DNA of 64,000 nt, taken from the NCBI GenBank assembly GCA_946699065.1, contig CAMPDV010001042.1, positions 89,565 to 153,564 on the forward strand, read 5' to 3'. The notes under the pieces were generated by a model. That model ran no database searches, was not told the origin of the DNA, and saw only the letters and a program-made list of their open reading frames with translations. The position numbers were made by a program, and so were the translations under genes. Origin of the DNA: Loxodes magnus (Eukaryota; Ciliophora; Karyorelictea; Loxodida; Loxodidae). Positions within the stretch are counted from its first letter, which is position 1, and each line of letters opens with the position of its first letter. This document shows positions 50,390-63,600 of this stretch, piece by piece.

Positions 50390-52800
50390 AGTTGAAAAAA
50401 TTTTAATTGAAGTTATGATTTATAAAATAATTTTAGATTTAAATATATTATTTAAAATTAAATATATGAAGGTTTAAGTTAATAATAATTAATTTAACTT
50501 TTTATAAATAAAAAACTTTTAAGAATAAATTTATAATTAAAGAAGCATCATTTTATAATACTTTTTTTTGATGAGGTTAAGCAATCAAACATAAACAAAT
50601 TAAATATTTTTCGTTCTTTTTAAAGGAAATTAAATAATATCAAAAATTACAAAATTACAAAATCTCTTTGCGTTTCAGAATAAATTTAAAGCTAAAAAAT
50701 TATTATAATTTAAATCTACCCTTTCTCATTTTAAACTAACTTAAATATAATCACATAAATATAAGAAGATAAACTTAACTGAAAAATAAATAAAGATAGT
50801 TAAAATAATTTATTTTGTTTACTTATTTTTATTTAAAACTTTTCTATTCTGAATCTTTAATTAATATATTTTTCTAGATTTAATTATGTAACTCCAATCG
50901 TTTTTTTTGCAATTTATATCCTTAATTAGGAAATCTAAGAATTCCTTAATTAGGAAATTTAAGAATTCCTTAATTTTTATTTTATGCTAGTCCCTTCTAA
51001 CTTTTCATTCTGAATTATTTAAAAGAATTTAACTTATATCATAAATTGCTATTTCTGTAAAATTATTAAAATTTATTTATTTTTGAAATATTTGCTAATT
51101 AAGCTACCTTACGCTAAGAAATTTTCTTTCATAGTTTTTAGATAGTTCCAATTTTAATTTAAGTAACCTGATAAGTTGTAAAAGAATCAACAATATTATT
51201 AACGTACTTTATTAAATTATTTTTATTTTAAAGAAAAACGAAAATAATAAAATTTGAGTACCAAGAATTTATAAAATTACATAATTCTGAAAGTAGAAAT
51301 ATGAATAAAAAATGAATAAATTGAGAAATATTTGGATGAAAGAAATAAAATATTTTTATAAATTCCTTAATCTTAAATTGTTTTAAAATTCATTAAATTG
51401 ATTATTTCTATAAATATAGAATAAAATTAATTTTAAAATGCTTTAAGAAATGTATTAAAGTATTTTAATTATAATGCCTATTTTATTTTCAAAGCTTATA
51501 AAGATAAACTTAATTGAAAAATTTCAAATTAAAAGCATAATCTTTTAAATTTATTTTTTACAGAAAGTGTATGAAGAAATCTAATTTATAAGGTAAATGA
51601 AAAATTTTAATTATAAATATATCTAATAAATATAAAATTAATATAATTATTTTTAAAAAATAATATAAAAATTAAACAGAAATAAAAATAATAAAAATGT
51701 ATAAAGAAGTTTCAAATTTGAAAATAACTTAGCAAATTATTTTCAAAATTTAGATAATATTATTTTTACAGTCTCGAGTTATTTGTATTTCAATTACTAT
51801 CTTATGAATTTTAATTTTTTTATTTAAAAATAACTTTGAAATTAAATTAAAAGTAAATAGTTTACTAAAATAATTTTCTTTTAAAAAAGTAAATAATTTA
51901 AAAAATAAAATTTTAGAGATTTATACAGTTGAAAAAAAATCAACTTCTTTGAAACCTTTTTAAAACTTTTTTATATTTAATTAAAAAAATAAAAATTCAA
52001 TAGAATAAATATAAAAATAACCATCTAACTCTGAAAAAAATATAAGCTAAATTTTAAAATGATATCAAGATAGCTTAGCTCTTTTAAAGAGGAATATTGG
52101 TAAAATTAAGATGAGATTATTTAAAAAAATATATAATAAATGTAAATTATTTTGCTCTAATTTAACAAATAAATACCTTAACCAAAAAATCTTTATATAG
52201 CATTTAATCTTCTATCAAACTTTTTCCAATAACAATTTTGTATAAATATAAAAAAAATTTCAATTTTTTTATATTTTATTTTTATTTCCTATTTATAAAT
52301 TTTACAATTTCGAAAAAGTTAATATCCCCAAGATAAATGATTTAAATTAAAAAATCTTGATCTTGAAGTAATAAAGAAAAATAAACTTTTATAATAATTT
52401 TAGATATTTTTAATTTTTTAATAAATTTAAATAATTATAATAAAATAACCAAGTTTTAAACTAAAAGGAAAAATTTATTTGCAAGTTATAAAAATTAATT
52501 ATTTTTCTTTTATTTAATTTATTTAGCTTTTTGTAAAATAAATTAAATTATTCAAACTTAATGTAAACTAAAAATTCTTTTTAATTAGCTTAAATTTAAA
52601 AAATTAATATAATATAAATTGAAAAATTTTTAACGATAAAAAAAATTATAATTTTTTTGTGTATCTAATTTGCTAGGTTGTCAACAATTTAGATCAAATT
52701 AATTAAAAAATAAAAAAAGCAAAAATATAATAATTGTTATAGCTTTTTAAAATTAAATTAAAAATATTAATTATTAAAATCAGAAAAGCTTAATATAATC
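50390..52800. other. AT-rich spacer
   Basis: No gene recognised apart from the short tandem repeat at 50920-50975. Confidence 0.5.
50920..50975. repeat. short tandem repeat, 24-bp unit
   Basis: A unit beginning CCTTAATTAGGAAAT and ending AAGAATT occurs twice plus about a third of a unit. The two full copies differ by one base. It is partly palindromic (CCTTAATTAGG). No function suggested. Confidence 0.7.
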
Positions 52801-52810
52801 ATTATTAAAT

Positions 52811-53135
52811 ATAAATAAATAGGGAGGAACAATCTTCCAACTGAAATTGACTTAAACTCTAGTACCAGGAAGTACCCGATAGGCGAAGAACCAGCCAAGA
52901 GAAGAGAAGACAAGATCGAAGAGGCATCAAGTAGCATTAATGATGAAAGATGCCAGATACTAAGGTCTCTTAGGGTAGCATTCTGGTCACGGCCCTATAG
53001 AAGACAAAACTCACAAGGGAATTCTAGCATTGTGGAAGATTTCAGCAAGAAATTTTTAACTTTAAAATTATTTATTAAAGAGCTGCGCACCATTGAGGTG
53101 CTACGCGCTCTATAATCTCATTTATTTATTATTTA
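52811..53135 (+). mobile_element. retro-island ending in LINE-type hairpin and TTTA tail
   Basis: About 240 bp of distinctly GC-richer sequence (52821-53040) lies in an AT-rich background. Then come a short AT stretch, the 42-nt hairpin (53077-53118) and an ATTT-rich tail. The body does not resemble the bodies of the other islands by eye. I see no protein motif and no tRNA-like A or B box. Candidates are a SINE that borrowed a LINE tail, a LINE 3' region, or a retro-copied RNA. Confidence 0.5.
53077..53118 (+). repeat. LINE 3' terminal hairpin, copy b
   Basis: AAAGAGCTGCGCACC, loop ATTGA, GGTGCTACGCGCTC, then TATAATC. The two arms pair as GAGC/GCTC, GCG/CGC and CACC/GGTG. It is followed by an ATTT-rich tail. 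Confidence 0.75.
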
Positions 53136-53139
53136 AAAT

Positions 53140-54500
53140 TTTATATCATATAAATTAATAGAAAATCATAAAATATAAAACATTTATATATTAAAAAAAT
53201 ATACAAAAAATAAATAAAAATTTTAAAATTAAAAAGATGCAGTTATAATTAAAATATTTTAAAAATTATTTTTTGAAAAACCATTAAATAAACATCTACA
53301 AAGCAAAATTTAAAAAATTTGTGATTTAATATCAGAATTTAGAAACTCAGCCTGATATTTTTTCACTTTGTTATTTAGTGAATAAAAATTTATGGAAGAA
53401 AAATTTCGAAATTTTAATGCACAAAAGATATTCTCTTCTTAAACTAAAATATTTTCAAAATTGTTAATAGAAAAATTTTACTCAAAATTTAGAAGAAATA
53501 ATAAGTATTTAATATTATTAATTTTATAGAAAAAATTTCAAATTATTTCAACTAAAATAATTTAAATAAAATAAGCAGATAAAGAAATTTATTTTATTTC
53601 AAAATATTTAATTATAAAATATTTAAAATAAATTACATAAAATTTTACCTTATTATTTTAATTAAACTTTAGGCAACAGCATTTAAGCATAGGAAATTTA
53701 TTAAATGTTTTTTATCTTTTAACTATTATCTTTTGATTTAAATATCCTAAAAAATTATAAATTTTGACCTAAAACTTGCTTTTGCTAATCATTCGTTTTC
53801 TTATTAAACAAATATGAAATTAGATCATTTTTTTAATTAATCAAGCCTAATTATAGGATCGATAGTTAAATAATAAAGTTTGAGACACTATAAAAATCGA
53901 AACTACATTTATTTAAATTATATTATTTTTTTAAATAAAATATCTCTTTAAAAGATATGAATTAATAAGACCTAGGATAAAAAACCTTTTTATTAGTCTA
54001 TAAGCTTAGTAATTTTCTACAAAATAAAAATTCTTTCTAAGATATTATTCACTTTAATTATTTTTTTTAATTTTAAAAGCTTTTTTATTAAATTTTATTA
54101 TTTAAGTTTGCGCATAATACAAAATTGTATTCTTAATTTAAAGTAAGAAATTTAATACTTTTATAATTTGAATGACTCAAGTTTTTACAATTTCTTTAAT
54201 AATCTAGTTCTCAATTCCCTTATTTTTTAAATATTAAAAATTCCTCTAACTACACAAATTTTTTAATATCTAAGCTTTTATATAAATATGAATTCCTTTC
54301 TTAAGAAGACTTAATAAAAATGCTTGCTTTTTACACTAAACAAAATAAATGAATTTGTTTCTTAATAAAAGAAATAATTAATGTAGATTCTTATCAGAAT
54401 TACTTTGATTCTGATAGTTTGGATTTAAATTTTCCCCTCATATCTTATATTTATGACTTTATCTATTATTAATTTTGTTATTACTTAACTAAGATATATT
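53140..54500. other. AT-rich spacer
   Basis: Nothing recognised. Confidence 0.5.
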
Positions 54501-54504
54501 AAAT

Positions 54505-55810
54505 ACTTTTTTTAAGCTTATAAGAAATTCTGCCTCAGGTAATGATGGTTTAAAAGCAGAATTAATTAAATATGGAGGATAGGAATTACATAATATAGTT
54601 ACAAGCTTTAGTAACAATAGTTAAGAACACTCACTATACCAAATGAATTGAAAAGAATTAATATTTTACCTATTTTCAAAAAAGGAAGTAAAAGTATCTG
54701 AAGAAATTGAAGACCAAATAGCCCTACCGAATTACTTACTTAAAATATATGATAAAGCATTAACTTAAAGACTATATAATTTAATATACGAAAGAAATAT
54801 CATTCATCAAGCTTAATTTGGTTTTTATCGGAAAAGATCGACATCATAACAAATTTGAAAAATTTAATAGATTATTGACTTGCATCGTAGATGGACATAA
54901 AAAAAAAGTTAATTGCTACTCTAATAGACGTGGAAAAAATGTTTGACAGTATACCAAGGAAAATGCAATTTGATCATCTAAGAAGACTTAGATTACCTCT
55001 GAGATTGATAATGGCACTTGAATCTTTTTATGAAAATATTGATGCTAAGTTCCCTATTGAAGGCAATATTACAAGATCAGTTAAGTTAAATAGTGGAGTA
55101 TTATAAGGAAGCAGCAATGGACCTGCACTTGCAATAATTTACTATGATATTGTAATTAGATATTTAGAAGAAAAATAACATAAATATGGCTATTCTATCT
55201 GCTAGAGAAATTTTGTGGTTCGTGGCTTTGCAGATGACTTAATTGAGCTTTCTAATTCATAGTAAAATGCATAAAAATTACTCAACACCACAAAAAAATA
55301 TTTTCTTGAGTAAAACTAAATATAAATGTGGAAAAATGTGAAGTAATTTAGTTCTTAAAAAAGAAAGAAAATAGAATTTAAATAAATTTAAATATTAATG
55401 GAATTCCTATTGTTTAAAAGGACGAAATTACATATCTTGGATACAGATTGGGAAATAAATAAAATTATAAACTACACTGGGCAAGTAAAGTATCTGACTT
55501 CAGAGTAGCAGTTTTGAAAGTATCAGCAATTCTTTCTAAGTATGGAGTAGTATCACCACTCAATTTTAAAACACTTTGCAGAACGTTTATTTTTACTAAA
55601 ATAGAATATGGAAGCGATATAACTCCTTGAAGTATCATGTCAGGACTTAAAGGAATGAAAGCTTAAATAACTAAAAGTTACAAAGACTCATTTCAAGGAA
55701 AGCATTTAAATCTCCTTAATCGGCATTAATGAATCTTACTTCATTGATCTTAATTGGCTTCCGTTTACACACAAGGCTATATTAAAATTCACTATTATTT
55801 GTATCTAATT
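54505..55810 (+). mobile_element. LINE reverse transcriptase remnant
   Basis: Plus-strand non-LTR RT in order: G-N-D-G-L-K-A-E (about 54540), I-P-N-E-L-K, then P-I-F-K-K-G-S-K with N-W-R-P-N-S (about 54675-54730). Next are Q-F-G-F (about 54820), L-I-D-V-E-K-M-F-D-S-I-P (motif A, 54915-54950), V-L-Q-G-S-S-N-G-P-A-L (motif B), and R-G-F-A-D-D-L (motif C, about 55220) with both catalytic Asp present. K-C-E-V-I, Y-L-G-Y-R-L-G and a C-terminal L-Q-R-L-I-S-R-K-A-F follow. Reading it needs frame changes near 54740, 55320 and 55670, so it is dead. UAR is read as Gln and UGA as Trp throughout. It is the same family as the remnant at 19.0-20.6 kb. No endonuclease domain or 3' hairpin is attached. Confidence 0.8.
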
Positions 55811-55819
55811 GTTTAAATA

Positions 55820-57240
55820 TGTTAGTTTTTAATCAATAAAATGCTTTTTTTAAGTAATAAGTTTCTTAGTTAGATACGCATTAAAAATAACTAGATGATT
55901 TGTTTGATTAGAGTTAAAGTAATTAAATTTCCTTACAGCATAGTAATTTTGTAGATGGTTTGTTTGGATGTGTTATGACTAGATTCAAATAAGTAAAATT
56001 TAATAAAATTGCACAACTTAAATTTAGTAATTCATATGAAATTAAAGAAGTAAAAGAATAAAATTAAAAACTTAATATTTTGAATTAAAGGGAATAGAAT
56101 TAAATTTCTTAAGTTTTAAAGAATCATAAAAGTAAAAATAAACTTAAACTATGAAAAAAATTAATTCTTTAGATGATAAAATTTAATAAAAAGATGCAAG
56201 ATGTCTTTCTTAAAATATTATCTAAATTGCTAAAAATTCAACAATTAGATTGAACTATTTATTAAAAGTTATAAATAAGATTCTCTATCAAAACTACTAG
56301 AAAAATTTATTAATATTAATTTTTAGTTAGAATAAAGCAAATAAGTTATAAAATTTTAATATGCTTTAAGAATAATAAAATAAGTTTTAGAGAAACTGAA
56401 AAAATAAAATTTATAGTGGCATATGTAAATTTGTATTATATATAGAAAATAAAATAAATTAAATTATTTTATTATTTCTTAAAAAACAAGTTTATAATTA
56501 TATATATTTTTAATGAAGTTTGGTAAAATAATCTAATTAAATAATTAAATTAATTTTTTAAATTTAAACTTTCTCATTTATTTTAAAAGCCAAAAATTAA
56601 GAAAATTGTAAATTATAAATAAAAGAATAAACCTCTTTGTTTATTAAACAATTTAAATATTTTTTAAGTTTAAATAAAAAATTAATTTTTAATATATTAT
56701 TCTACTAATTATTTTATTTATCTAGTTATATTCAAACATTAAATATAGTATTTTTTCTCTTCAAATAATAAAATCATTGTATAGTTTAATAATTAAAGCT
56801 AGATTATTATTTTTTACACAGAGCAGATTTGTTATATTAATTTTTTTTAATTATTTAAGTTTTTTTCATCAATTTAACATATTTTCAAATAGATAAATTA
56901 GATCTAGCTTTGAAATGTCTAGAGCATGAATAAATAATTTGCAAAAGTTTAATATTTCATAGGATTATTTTTCACTATATTTGAGATGATTCATTCCATG
57001 AAAAAGAATTTTTTATTTTCAATAAAAAGTTAGATTTATACAATTAACTGTAATAAACTTTATTTTATTACAGTAAATATTTTAAGAAATAATTCCTTTA
57101 TTCAATTTAAGAAACCTTTAAAAATTCTAATTTAAATTTAGTAATAAGAAAACAAAGCTCTTGCTTATAATCTTAAATTTTATAAAAATATTAAATTATG
57201 AATATTGTAAAATATTTTGGGTGTGATTTGACTAAATAAA
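55820..57240. other. AT-rich spacer between two LINE fragments
   Basis: No gene recognised. The first 200 bp may be further decayed LINE sequence. Confidence 0.45.
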
Positions 57241-57244
57241 CAGA

Positions 57245-58832
57245 TTAAATTTGGAAATTTTTATCTTTTATAACTTTACATTTATTAGGCAGAAAAGTAC
57301 AAATTGGAAATTGCAGATTAAAAAAATGAATGATATGAAAAGCAGAAGAAATAGCAACTGTGAAAATATTAGAAGTACTATCAAGATGCGAAATTTAAGG
57401 ATTGAAAGAGTGACGACCTTTTAGTATCTAGGTCTTATAATAGAAGAGAATACCATTTTTGAAAAAAGTATGGAGAATAAACTAGTAGCAGCATAAAAGA
57501 TGTAAACATGAATAATAGCAAAATAACAATGAATAAGGGATTAACACCATATAATGCAGGAATAATGATAAAAAAAATTTTAAACTCAGTTTTCAGTTAT
57601 GTGACAGAAATGATTCCATATTGCGAATAATTTGTGGGAAAATAAGTGATGGAACAATTAGAAAAAATATAGAGAAGATCTTTATGAACAATCATAGATG
57701 CTCCTTTTTAAGTGCAAAAGAGATGTTAACATGAACTGTAATTTATGAAATTTAAACATTACCTATGAAGAAAAAGTTAAGATTAAGATGCTAATTAATA
57801 GGTAACTAAGGAAAACATTAGAAAGATTAATTTTTGATTTAAGTAAAGAAGAGAACTTTATATTTGAATAATATTGAACGACAATAAAATTAGAATTAAA
57901 AATTGAGGACAAAGATATATTTATAGATGATGGTAATAATAATTAAAAAGGGAAGAAAAACATTAATCGTGCAATATGAGAATATAGAGTATACGTAGAA
58001 GATAGAGAAAAAATGGAGTAAATTATAACGACAATACAGAATAGAAAAACATGATTTGATGAATATGTAGTAGGACCACCAACTACCTGAGTTACAATAA
58101 AAATAGAAAAGAATAAATATGCTACATATTTAGAATAAGAATGAGATGTAATGGTATCTAGGATTGCTTAAAAGAAAGACAACTAGTTGTGACAAGTCAA
58201 TGCTCTTTCTGTAATGATTCGAAAGAAAATTAAAAGCATATCATAGAAAAATGTTCAGAATAAAAGAAGGAAGATAAATATATATTTGAAATCTAAGATT
58301 AATAGGAGTAGAGAGATAAGGAATGGAACTATTTGATATAATATGAGATACGGCCAAATTAGAGAAAATCATTAGAACTTAAGAAGAGTAAAAAAGAGCT
58401 AAAACTGACTTGATAATAAAGGATTATATCAAAAATATACTAAAAAAAGGTAAAAAGGATACATAGAAAAGAAAATTGAATGAAAAAGAAATAGGAAAAT
58501 ACTATATAGCAGAAAAAGGATAATTTTTATGGGTGTATAAAAGCTTGATTAAGAAGAAAAGAATTAGAAATTAAAATTAGTAAGATATGTAAGAAAAAAT
58601 AAATTAAGCTTGCAATAAGGATCTAGTAAAGCGTGAATAGATAGAAGACAGAAGAATAAGAGATAATTTAGAGGAAAATGTGGAAGATATGTAATTAATA
58701 AGACAATAATTTTTATTACCTGAAGACTTACTTGAAGAAACGGACATATATTGAGATATGGAAAGAGCAGCGCACTAATGAGGTGTTATGTGCATTATAA
58801 ACAAATTTATTTATTTGTTTATTTATTTATTT
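57245..58832 (+). mobile_element. LINE 3' half with hairpin and TTTA tail (second family)
   Basis: A 5'-truncated non-LTR element. It starts inside the RT C-terminal region, with V-T-T-F-Q-Y-L-G-L-I-I-E-E (about 57408) that differs in sequence from the RT copies at 20 and 55 kb. It continues through V-M-E-Q-L-E-K-I-Q-R-R-S-L (about 57650) and A-P-F-Q-V-Q-K-R. A Cys/His motif C-S-F-C-N-D...H-I-I-E-K-C (C-x2-C-x7-H-x4-C) lies near 58205-58255; such a motif is common at LINE protein C-termini. The end is the conserved hairpin (58762-58802) and a TTTA tail. UGA occurs as Trp (R-S-L-W-T-I-I-D). The 5' edge is approximate. At least one frame change is needed in the first 300 bp. Confidence 0.7.
58762..58802 (+). 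repeat. LINE 3' terminal hairpin, copy c
   Basis: AAAGAGCAGCGCACTAATG then AGGTGTTATGTGCATTATAA: a mutated version of the shared hairpin, ending the protein-coding LINE fragment. This ties the hairpin to a LINE. An ATTT-repeat tail runs to about 58832. Confidence 0.7.
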
Positions 58833-58987
58833 AACTATGACCTTAATTATCTAAAGGTAAAACAACTTTTATTTTCTTTGTATTTAATAACCTAAATAAA
58901 ATTAATGTTTATAATAATTATATTTCTCTTTGCTTTATTTTAGTTATCATTTCTAGAAATTTACTACTTTAATTATAAAGAATTTTT

Positions 58988-59405
58988 TTAAATAAATAAA
59001 TAAAAATGATTATAGAGTGCGTAGCACCTCATTGGCGCGCAGCTCTTTCAATATTAATATTTAATATTAAAAAATGTTCTCATGTTTCTTGTTAATTTCT
59101 AGAGGTCTGATGAGTCATGTCAGCTTCTTCAAATGAGGAATCTTCTTATTAAAAATTATTCTTAAATCTTGAGTCAAATGCTTCATTCTTCTTGAATAAG
59201 GTCCAAATAAGAATTAATTATTAAGTCGGTAATTAGAATGTCCGTCAGTCAAACTTTCATATTGCTAGAGAGAACCCTCGGGGTAAGTTAGGTACGTCTC
59301 AACAGAGCTTATCCACTCTTCTCCGTGGTGGCATCTAGTGCGATATTACTCACAATGCAGTATACACTGCACCAGATTACCTACTAGTTTGGTTGACGTG
59401 GCCGA
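58988..59405 (-). mobile_element. retro-island, tail-to-tail with the LINE end at 58.8 kb
   Basis: A minus-strand element whose TTTA tail (58990-59006) and hairpin (59008-59048) face the tail of the plus-strand LINE 150 bp away. The body to about 59405 includes about 200 bp of GC-richer sequence (59205-59405). No protein motif or tRNA-like promoter is seen. The duplicated flank shared with copy 1 resumes just beyond it, so the element may have inserted at or near the duplication edge. Confidence 0.5.
59008..59048 (-). repeat. LINE 3' terminal hairpin, copy d
   Basis: On the minus strand: AAAGAGCTGCGCGCC, loop AATGA, GGTGCTACGCACTC, TATAATC, then an AT-rich ATTTATTT tail. The best-paired of the four copies along with the one at 53077. 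Confidence 0.72.
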
Positions 59406-59439
59406 CATCCATTTTATATTTAATAATACTATAATAAAA

Positions 59440-60663
59440 TTGATAGTAGATATATTTTAGTATTTATGCCCAAACTGTATAAACAATTGAGAAAACAGAT
59501 TATTCTTACTAACTCTTAAGTTTAATAGATAGAATAAATAATCTTAAATATAATATCCACACTTAATCTAAATACTACAATGCTAATATCAATACAATTC
59601 TAAATTCTAAAATAGCTTAATAACTTATTATGCTTAAAACAGACAGTACTATTTAATAGACATTTTTTCTCTTTCTCTCCTTTCTTAATTAAAATTTGTC
59701 TCAAAAGCAATTGATTTTAACTATTCCAAAAATAAAAAGAAATGTAAGTCAGAAGATAATTAATGTAATAAATAAAAAATCCATAGTAAAAATTAAAGCT
59801 AAACAATCTATAAAATTATTAAGCTTAATCTATCTCAATTTCTATAAGCAGCAAAAATTAATATCCACCAGATATTAATTGTTTTCTTTAGAAGTAAAAT
59901 TGTCTTGGCATATATATAATTAAAAAAAACAATTAAAGGAAAATGCATTTTAGAACAAAATTTAAAGGAAATATATATGAAATAGTTACTTATATATTAA
60001 AAGGTAAATAATTTAGCTTAAATAAATTTAAACATTTAAAGTTCTAATAGTTCTAGATTATTATTTATGAATGTCTCTTTTAAAACTATAAATCTATAAT
60101 TATAATTGATATGTGCTATCATTATTTAAATTCATTTAATACAATTTTTCATTTTGTGTGCTCAAAACGAAAAGCTTAGCTTGTAAATAAAATAAGAGAC
60201 ATCTAATAAATCTGTATTATATTAATTTTTGAGATTCTATCTAATAATCTTAAGTTTAATTAATAAAGCTATATGGAAAATTTTAAGAATCATGATTTAA
60301 GACTTTGTATTGCTTAACAATATTTAAAATAATTTATTCTATTTGTTAATAATTTAAATAGTATGCAAATAATTATAAAATTAATATAGCTTATATATAC
60401 ATTAAATATTATATAGAAAGTAATCTAAATAAAATAAATTTAGCTATACAAAGTTTATCTTATATAAAGAAATAATTTAAATTAATTATTTATATTATGA
60501 AGTTATAATATAATATAGTAGAATCATAGCAAATGCTTAAATTAGTTATTAATAGTTTATAATTAAATTTAAAATAATTACAATGTAATCAATAACTAAT
60601 ATTTATACTATAATGTGCCTAATTACCTTATTTAAATACCAGTGACTCTCGTTTAATTATAAA
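59440..60663. repeat. 5' flank of copy 3, inverted duplicate of 8617-9860
   Basis: AT-rich non-coding flank that matches the copy 1 flank in reverse complement over several blocks. Identity is highest next to the start codon. The last 43 bases (60621-60663) contain the conserved TATTTAAATA leader. Confidence 0.6.
60621..60663 (+). promoter_or_regulatory. conserved 5' leader and TATA-like element of copy 3
   Basis: CCTTATTTAAATACC lies about 37 nt upstream of the ATG, followed by AGTGACTCTCGTTTAATTAT. The same block precedes copies 1 and 2. Confidence 0.4.
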
Positions 60664-63600
60664 ATGATTTACCCAGAGGATTCTTTAGTCAATGGACATA
60701 GAGAAGACTCGTAAAAGGTAGAAAACTTAGAAAGCTTTTTGCAATAAGAGTAAGAAAGAAGAAGTAAATAAATAGAAGAAGCTAAACAAAGTAGTAATTC
60801 ATAAGAAGAATAAAACTTATAGATTCTTTAAGTTTCTCCTAAAAATGTAAGATAATTTGGAATAGGAATTGAACTCTATTTCGATTGAGTAAAATGATTG
60901 ATATTCATTTTTGTCATTTTAAGCTGCATAAATATAGGAAATATTTATTTGAACTATAAAGGAAAAGGTTATGAGAAAGACGAGGCAGGAATTTTAGAAT
61001 CTCTAACGATTGGAAATCTTGATACTGGGAAAAAGATAGTAGACTTTTGGATTTTTGATGAAAATTACACTAAAACATAAAATTTGAAAGGAGAGACTAG
61101 TAAATATACTTATAAGTGATATAAATTAAGAGGAATAGAAATTGAAAATGTAAAAAGTTCTTTAGATAAAGATGAGCAGCAATAGTTATACGAGTAAGAT
61201 ATTATAAACTAAACAAAATTGAGAAACTTGTAAGAAGGACTACTAGACTTTTCTTAGTGCATAGTATTTTTAGTTTTTTTAATTTTTTACTGACTAAAAA
61301 CTAAAAAAAGATTAAAATAATTAAAGTTATAAGAGAATAGAGTAGGAAAATATAGTGTTGAAATAAGAGGCTTACCAAAGTAAGGAATAAGTGAAAATTA
61401 AATAAGAAATTTCTTTGGAAAATATGGATAAATTAATGAAATAGTACTAGGAAGATAAATTTAAAACTTTTCTTTTTATTAAAAATGTTATGATTATGTT
61501 GAGGAGATATAAATGAAAATAGCAAAAGAAGAAATGTATAACCAACTTTAATCAAGGAGAAAATAAAATTAAAAAAACGAATAATAACTTATTAAAATTC
61601 TGAATGAAGTAAGAACAACTTATTTGCAAGAATAAGGTCAAGAAAAAGAAATAGTTAAAGTTTTCATTATTTTTGAGCATATTCAATCGTAAATCAAATG
61701 TATAAATGAATATAGAGAAACCTAACATTTTCCATAAATGTAGTCTAAGGAAATTTAATGGAATTAAATCTAACCTCTTATTGTAAAAGCAGCATAAGAA
61801 CCTTCTTATATATGTTGGGAAAACTTTGAAGTATCTTATTGAAAATAAAACTTATAATCATTATATATATCGTTTATTTCAGGAGTTATAATAGGTATCT
61901 CCTTACTTTTAATTTGATTAATTAGTAAAGCCGAAAATTTGAATTTTCCAACCAAATCAGAATGCGAGTAATATTATATAGCTATTAATAGAGACATTTT
62001 AAAAGATAGTAAAATAAAAATTTAAGACTTATAGAAAGAATATGCTAAAGAAACTTATTAATATGATACTTCTTCTAAAGGATACTATTGCTGATGCTAT
62101 TAATAAGATGTTTATGATATTTTGAAAGGTAAATCTGATGAAGCTTAGTTTTGTAACAATTTTAGAGAAGAGTTGTTAAAACATTGAGCTATTTAAATAG
62201 GAATAGGTTTAGTAATAGTTTTTTGGAATAGAGTTATAATATTTAGTTTGAAGAAACTTAACAAAATAGAAAGGAAGCATGACTAAACAGAATCTTAAAA
62301 AATATTATGATAAAAGATGTTTATATTCTAGTTCTTCAATTACGCTTTTACTATTTTATTAATTGATTAACTTTATAGGGAAATATTTGTAAGATATTGA
62401 TATATCAATGTTGGAAAAGGAATAACAGCAACTATGATTGTGGCATCAGTCATTCCTAATTTGCTTAAAGCTATTTTGAAACCTTTCAAATTATTAATAG
62501 CAAAGTGAAAATCTAAAGATCTTATTAATTTGATTTAAAAATAACGAATTAAAAGGTCCATAATTTGATTTATCATAATAAAGTGCATTTATATGTGCAA
62601 TAGTTTTTACTTCCTTAGTTTATTCTTCTGGTATTCCTTTGATTATAATAATATCTACTTTTACTCTTATTATTGCATATTTATCAGATAAATATTTATT
62701 GCTTACTTTCTATAAGAAAACATAGAAATATTCCTTTAATATACACATTAGTATTCAAAATTTGATACCTTATGCTTTGATAGCGCATGCAATAGTAGGA
62801 ATTTTTATATTTGGAAACAGTGAAATATTTCCTAAGGGATATTAAACTTGTTTAAGTGAATTTGAAGATAAATGCTACTGATATAATTATGCTCTTGGAT
62901 TTTCTAAAAAGGATTTTGTAATGGATGATTAATAAAAAGCTTGTAGTTACTCATGTATAGAATATTTTTCAAAAAATGGTAGATGTGATTAATAATGTAA
63001 CATTGAATAATGTAACTTTGATAATTGAGACTGTTTATGCCCATTAGCATGCGATTAATCATTATTAGGTGATTTAATTTGTAATTAGCAATGTAATTTA
63101 AAATAGTGTAACTGAGATAATTTCGATTGCATGTGTTATATGGATTGCTGATAAGATAACATAGGTAACGGAGTGTGTAACTAAGAGTGTAATATTGAAT
63201 AATGTAATTTCGATAACGGTGATTGCTTATGTCCACCATCTTGTACTTAAGCTTTAATGCAAAACTAAAAATGTGACGAAGAATGTAATTTTGAAATCTG
63301 TAATTATGATAATCAAAAATTGTCTTTGCTCTTAATTTTGTACATCTTTAGCTTCCAAAAATTCTATTTGCGTGTAAGAGTGTAATGTAGAATAGTGTAA
63401 TTTTAGTAATTGAAAATGCTAATGTAGATAAAGCTGCACCTAAGAACTGCAATAGAATGGAAAATGTGATGAAGAATGTGATTTATAAAATTGTGATTAT
63501 GATAATTGGGATTGTACATGTTCATAAAACTGTCTTAAAGCATGATTAGGTGATGGATATTGTTAGAACGAATGCAATTTTAGAATAATGCAATTTTGAT

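Noticed and set aside
59696..59878. 60-aa plus-strand ORF upstream of copy 3
   Set aside because: It lies in duplicated non-coding flank, is not preserved in the copy 1 flank, and has AT-driven composition.
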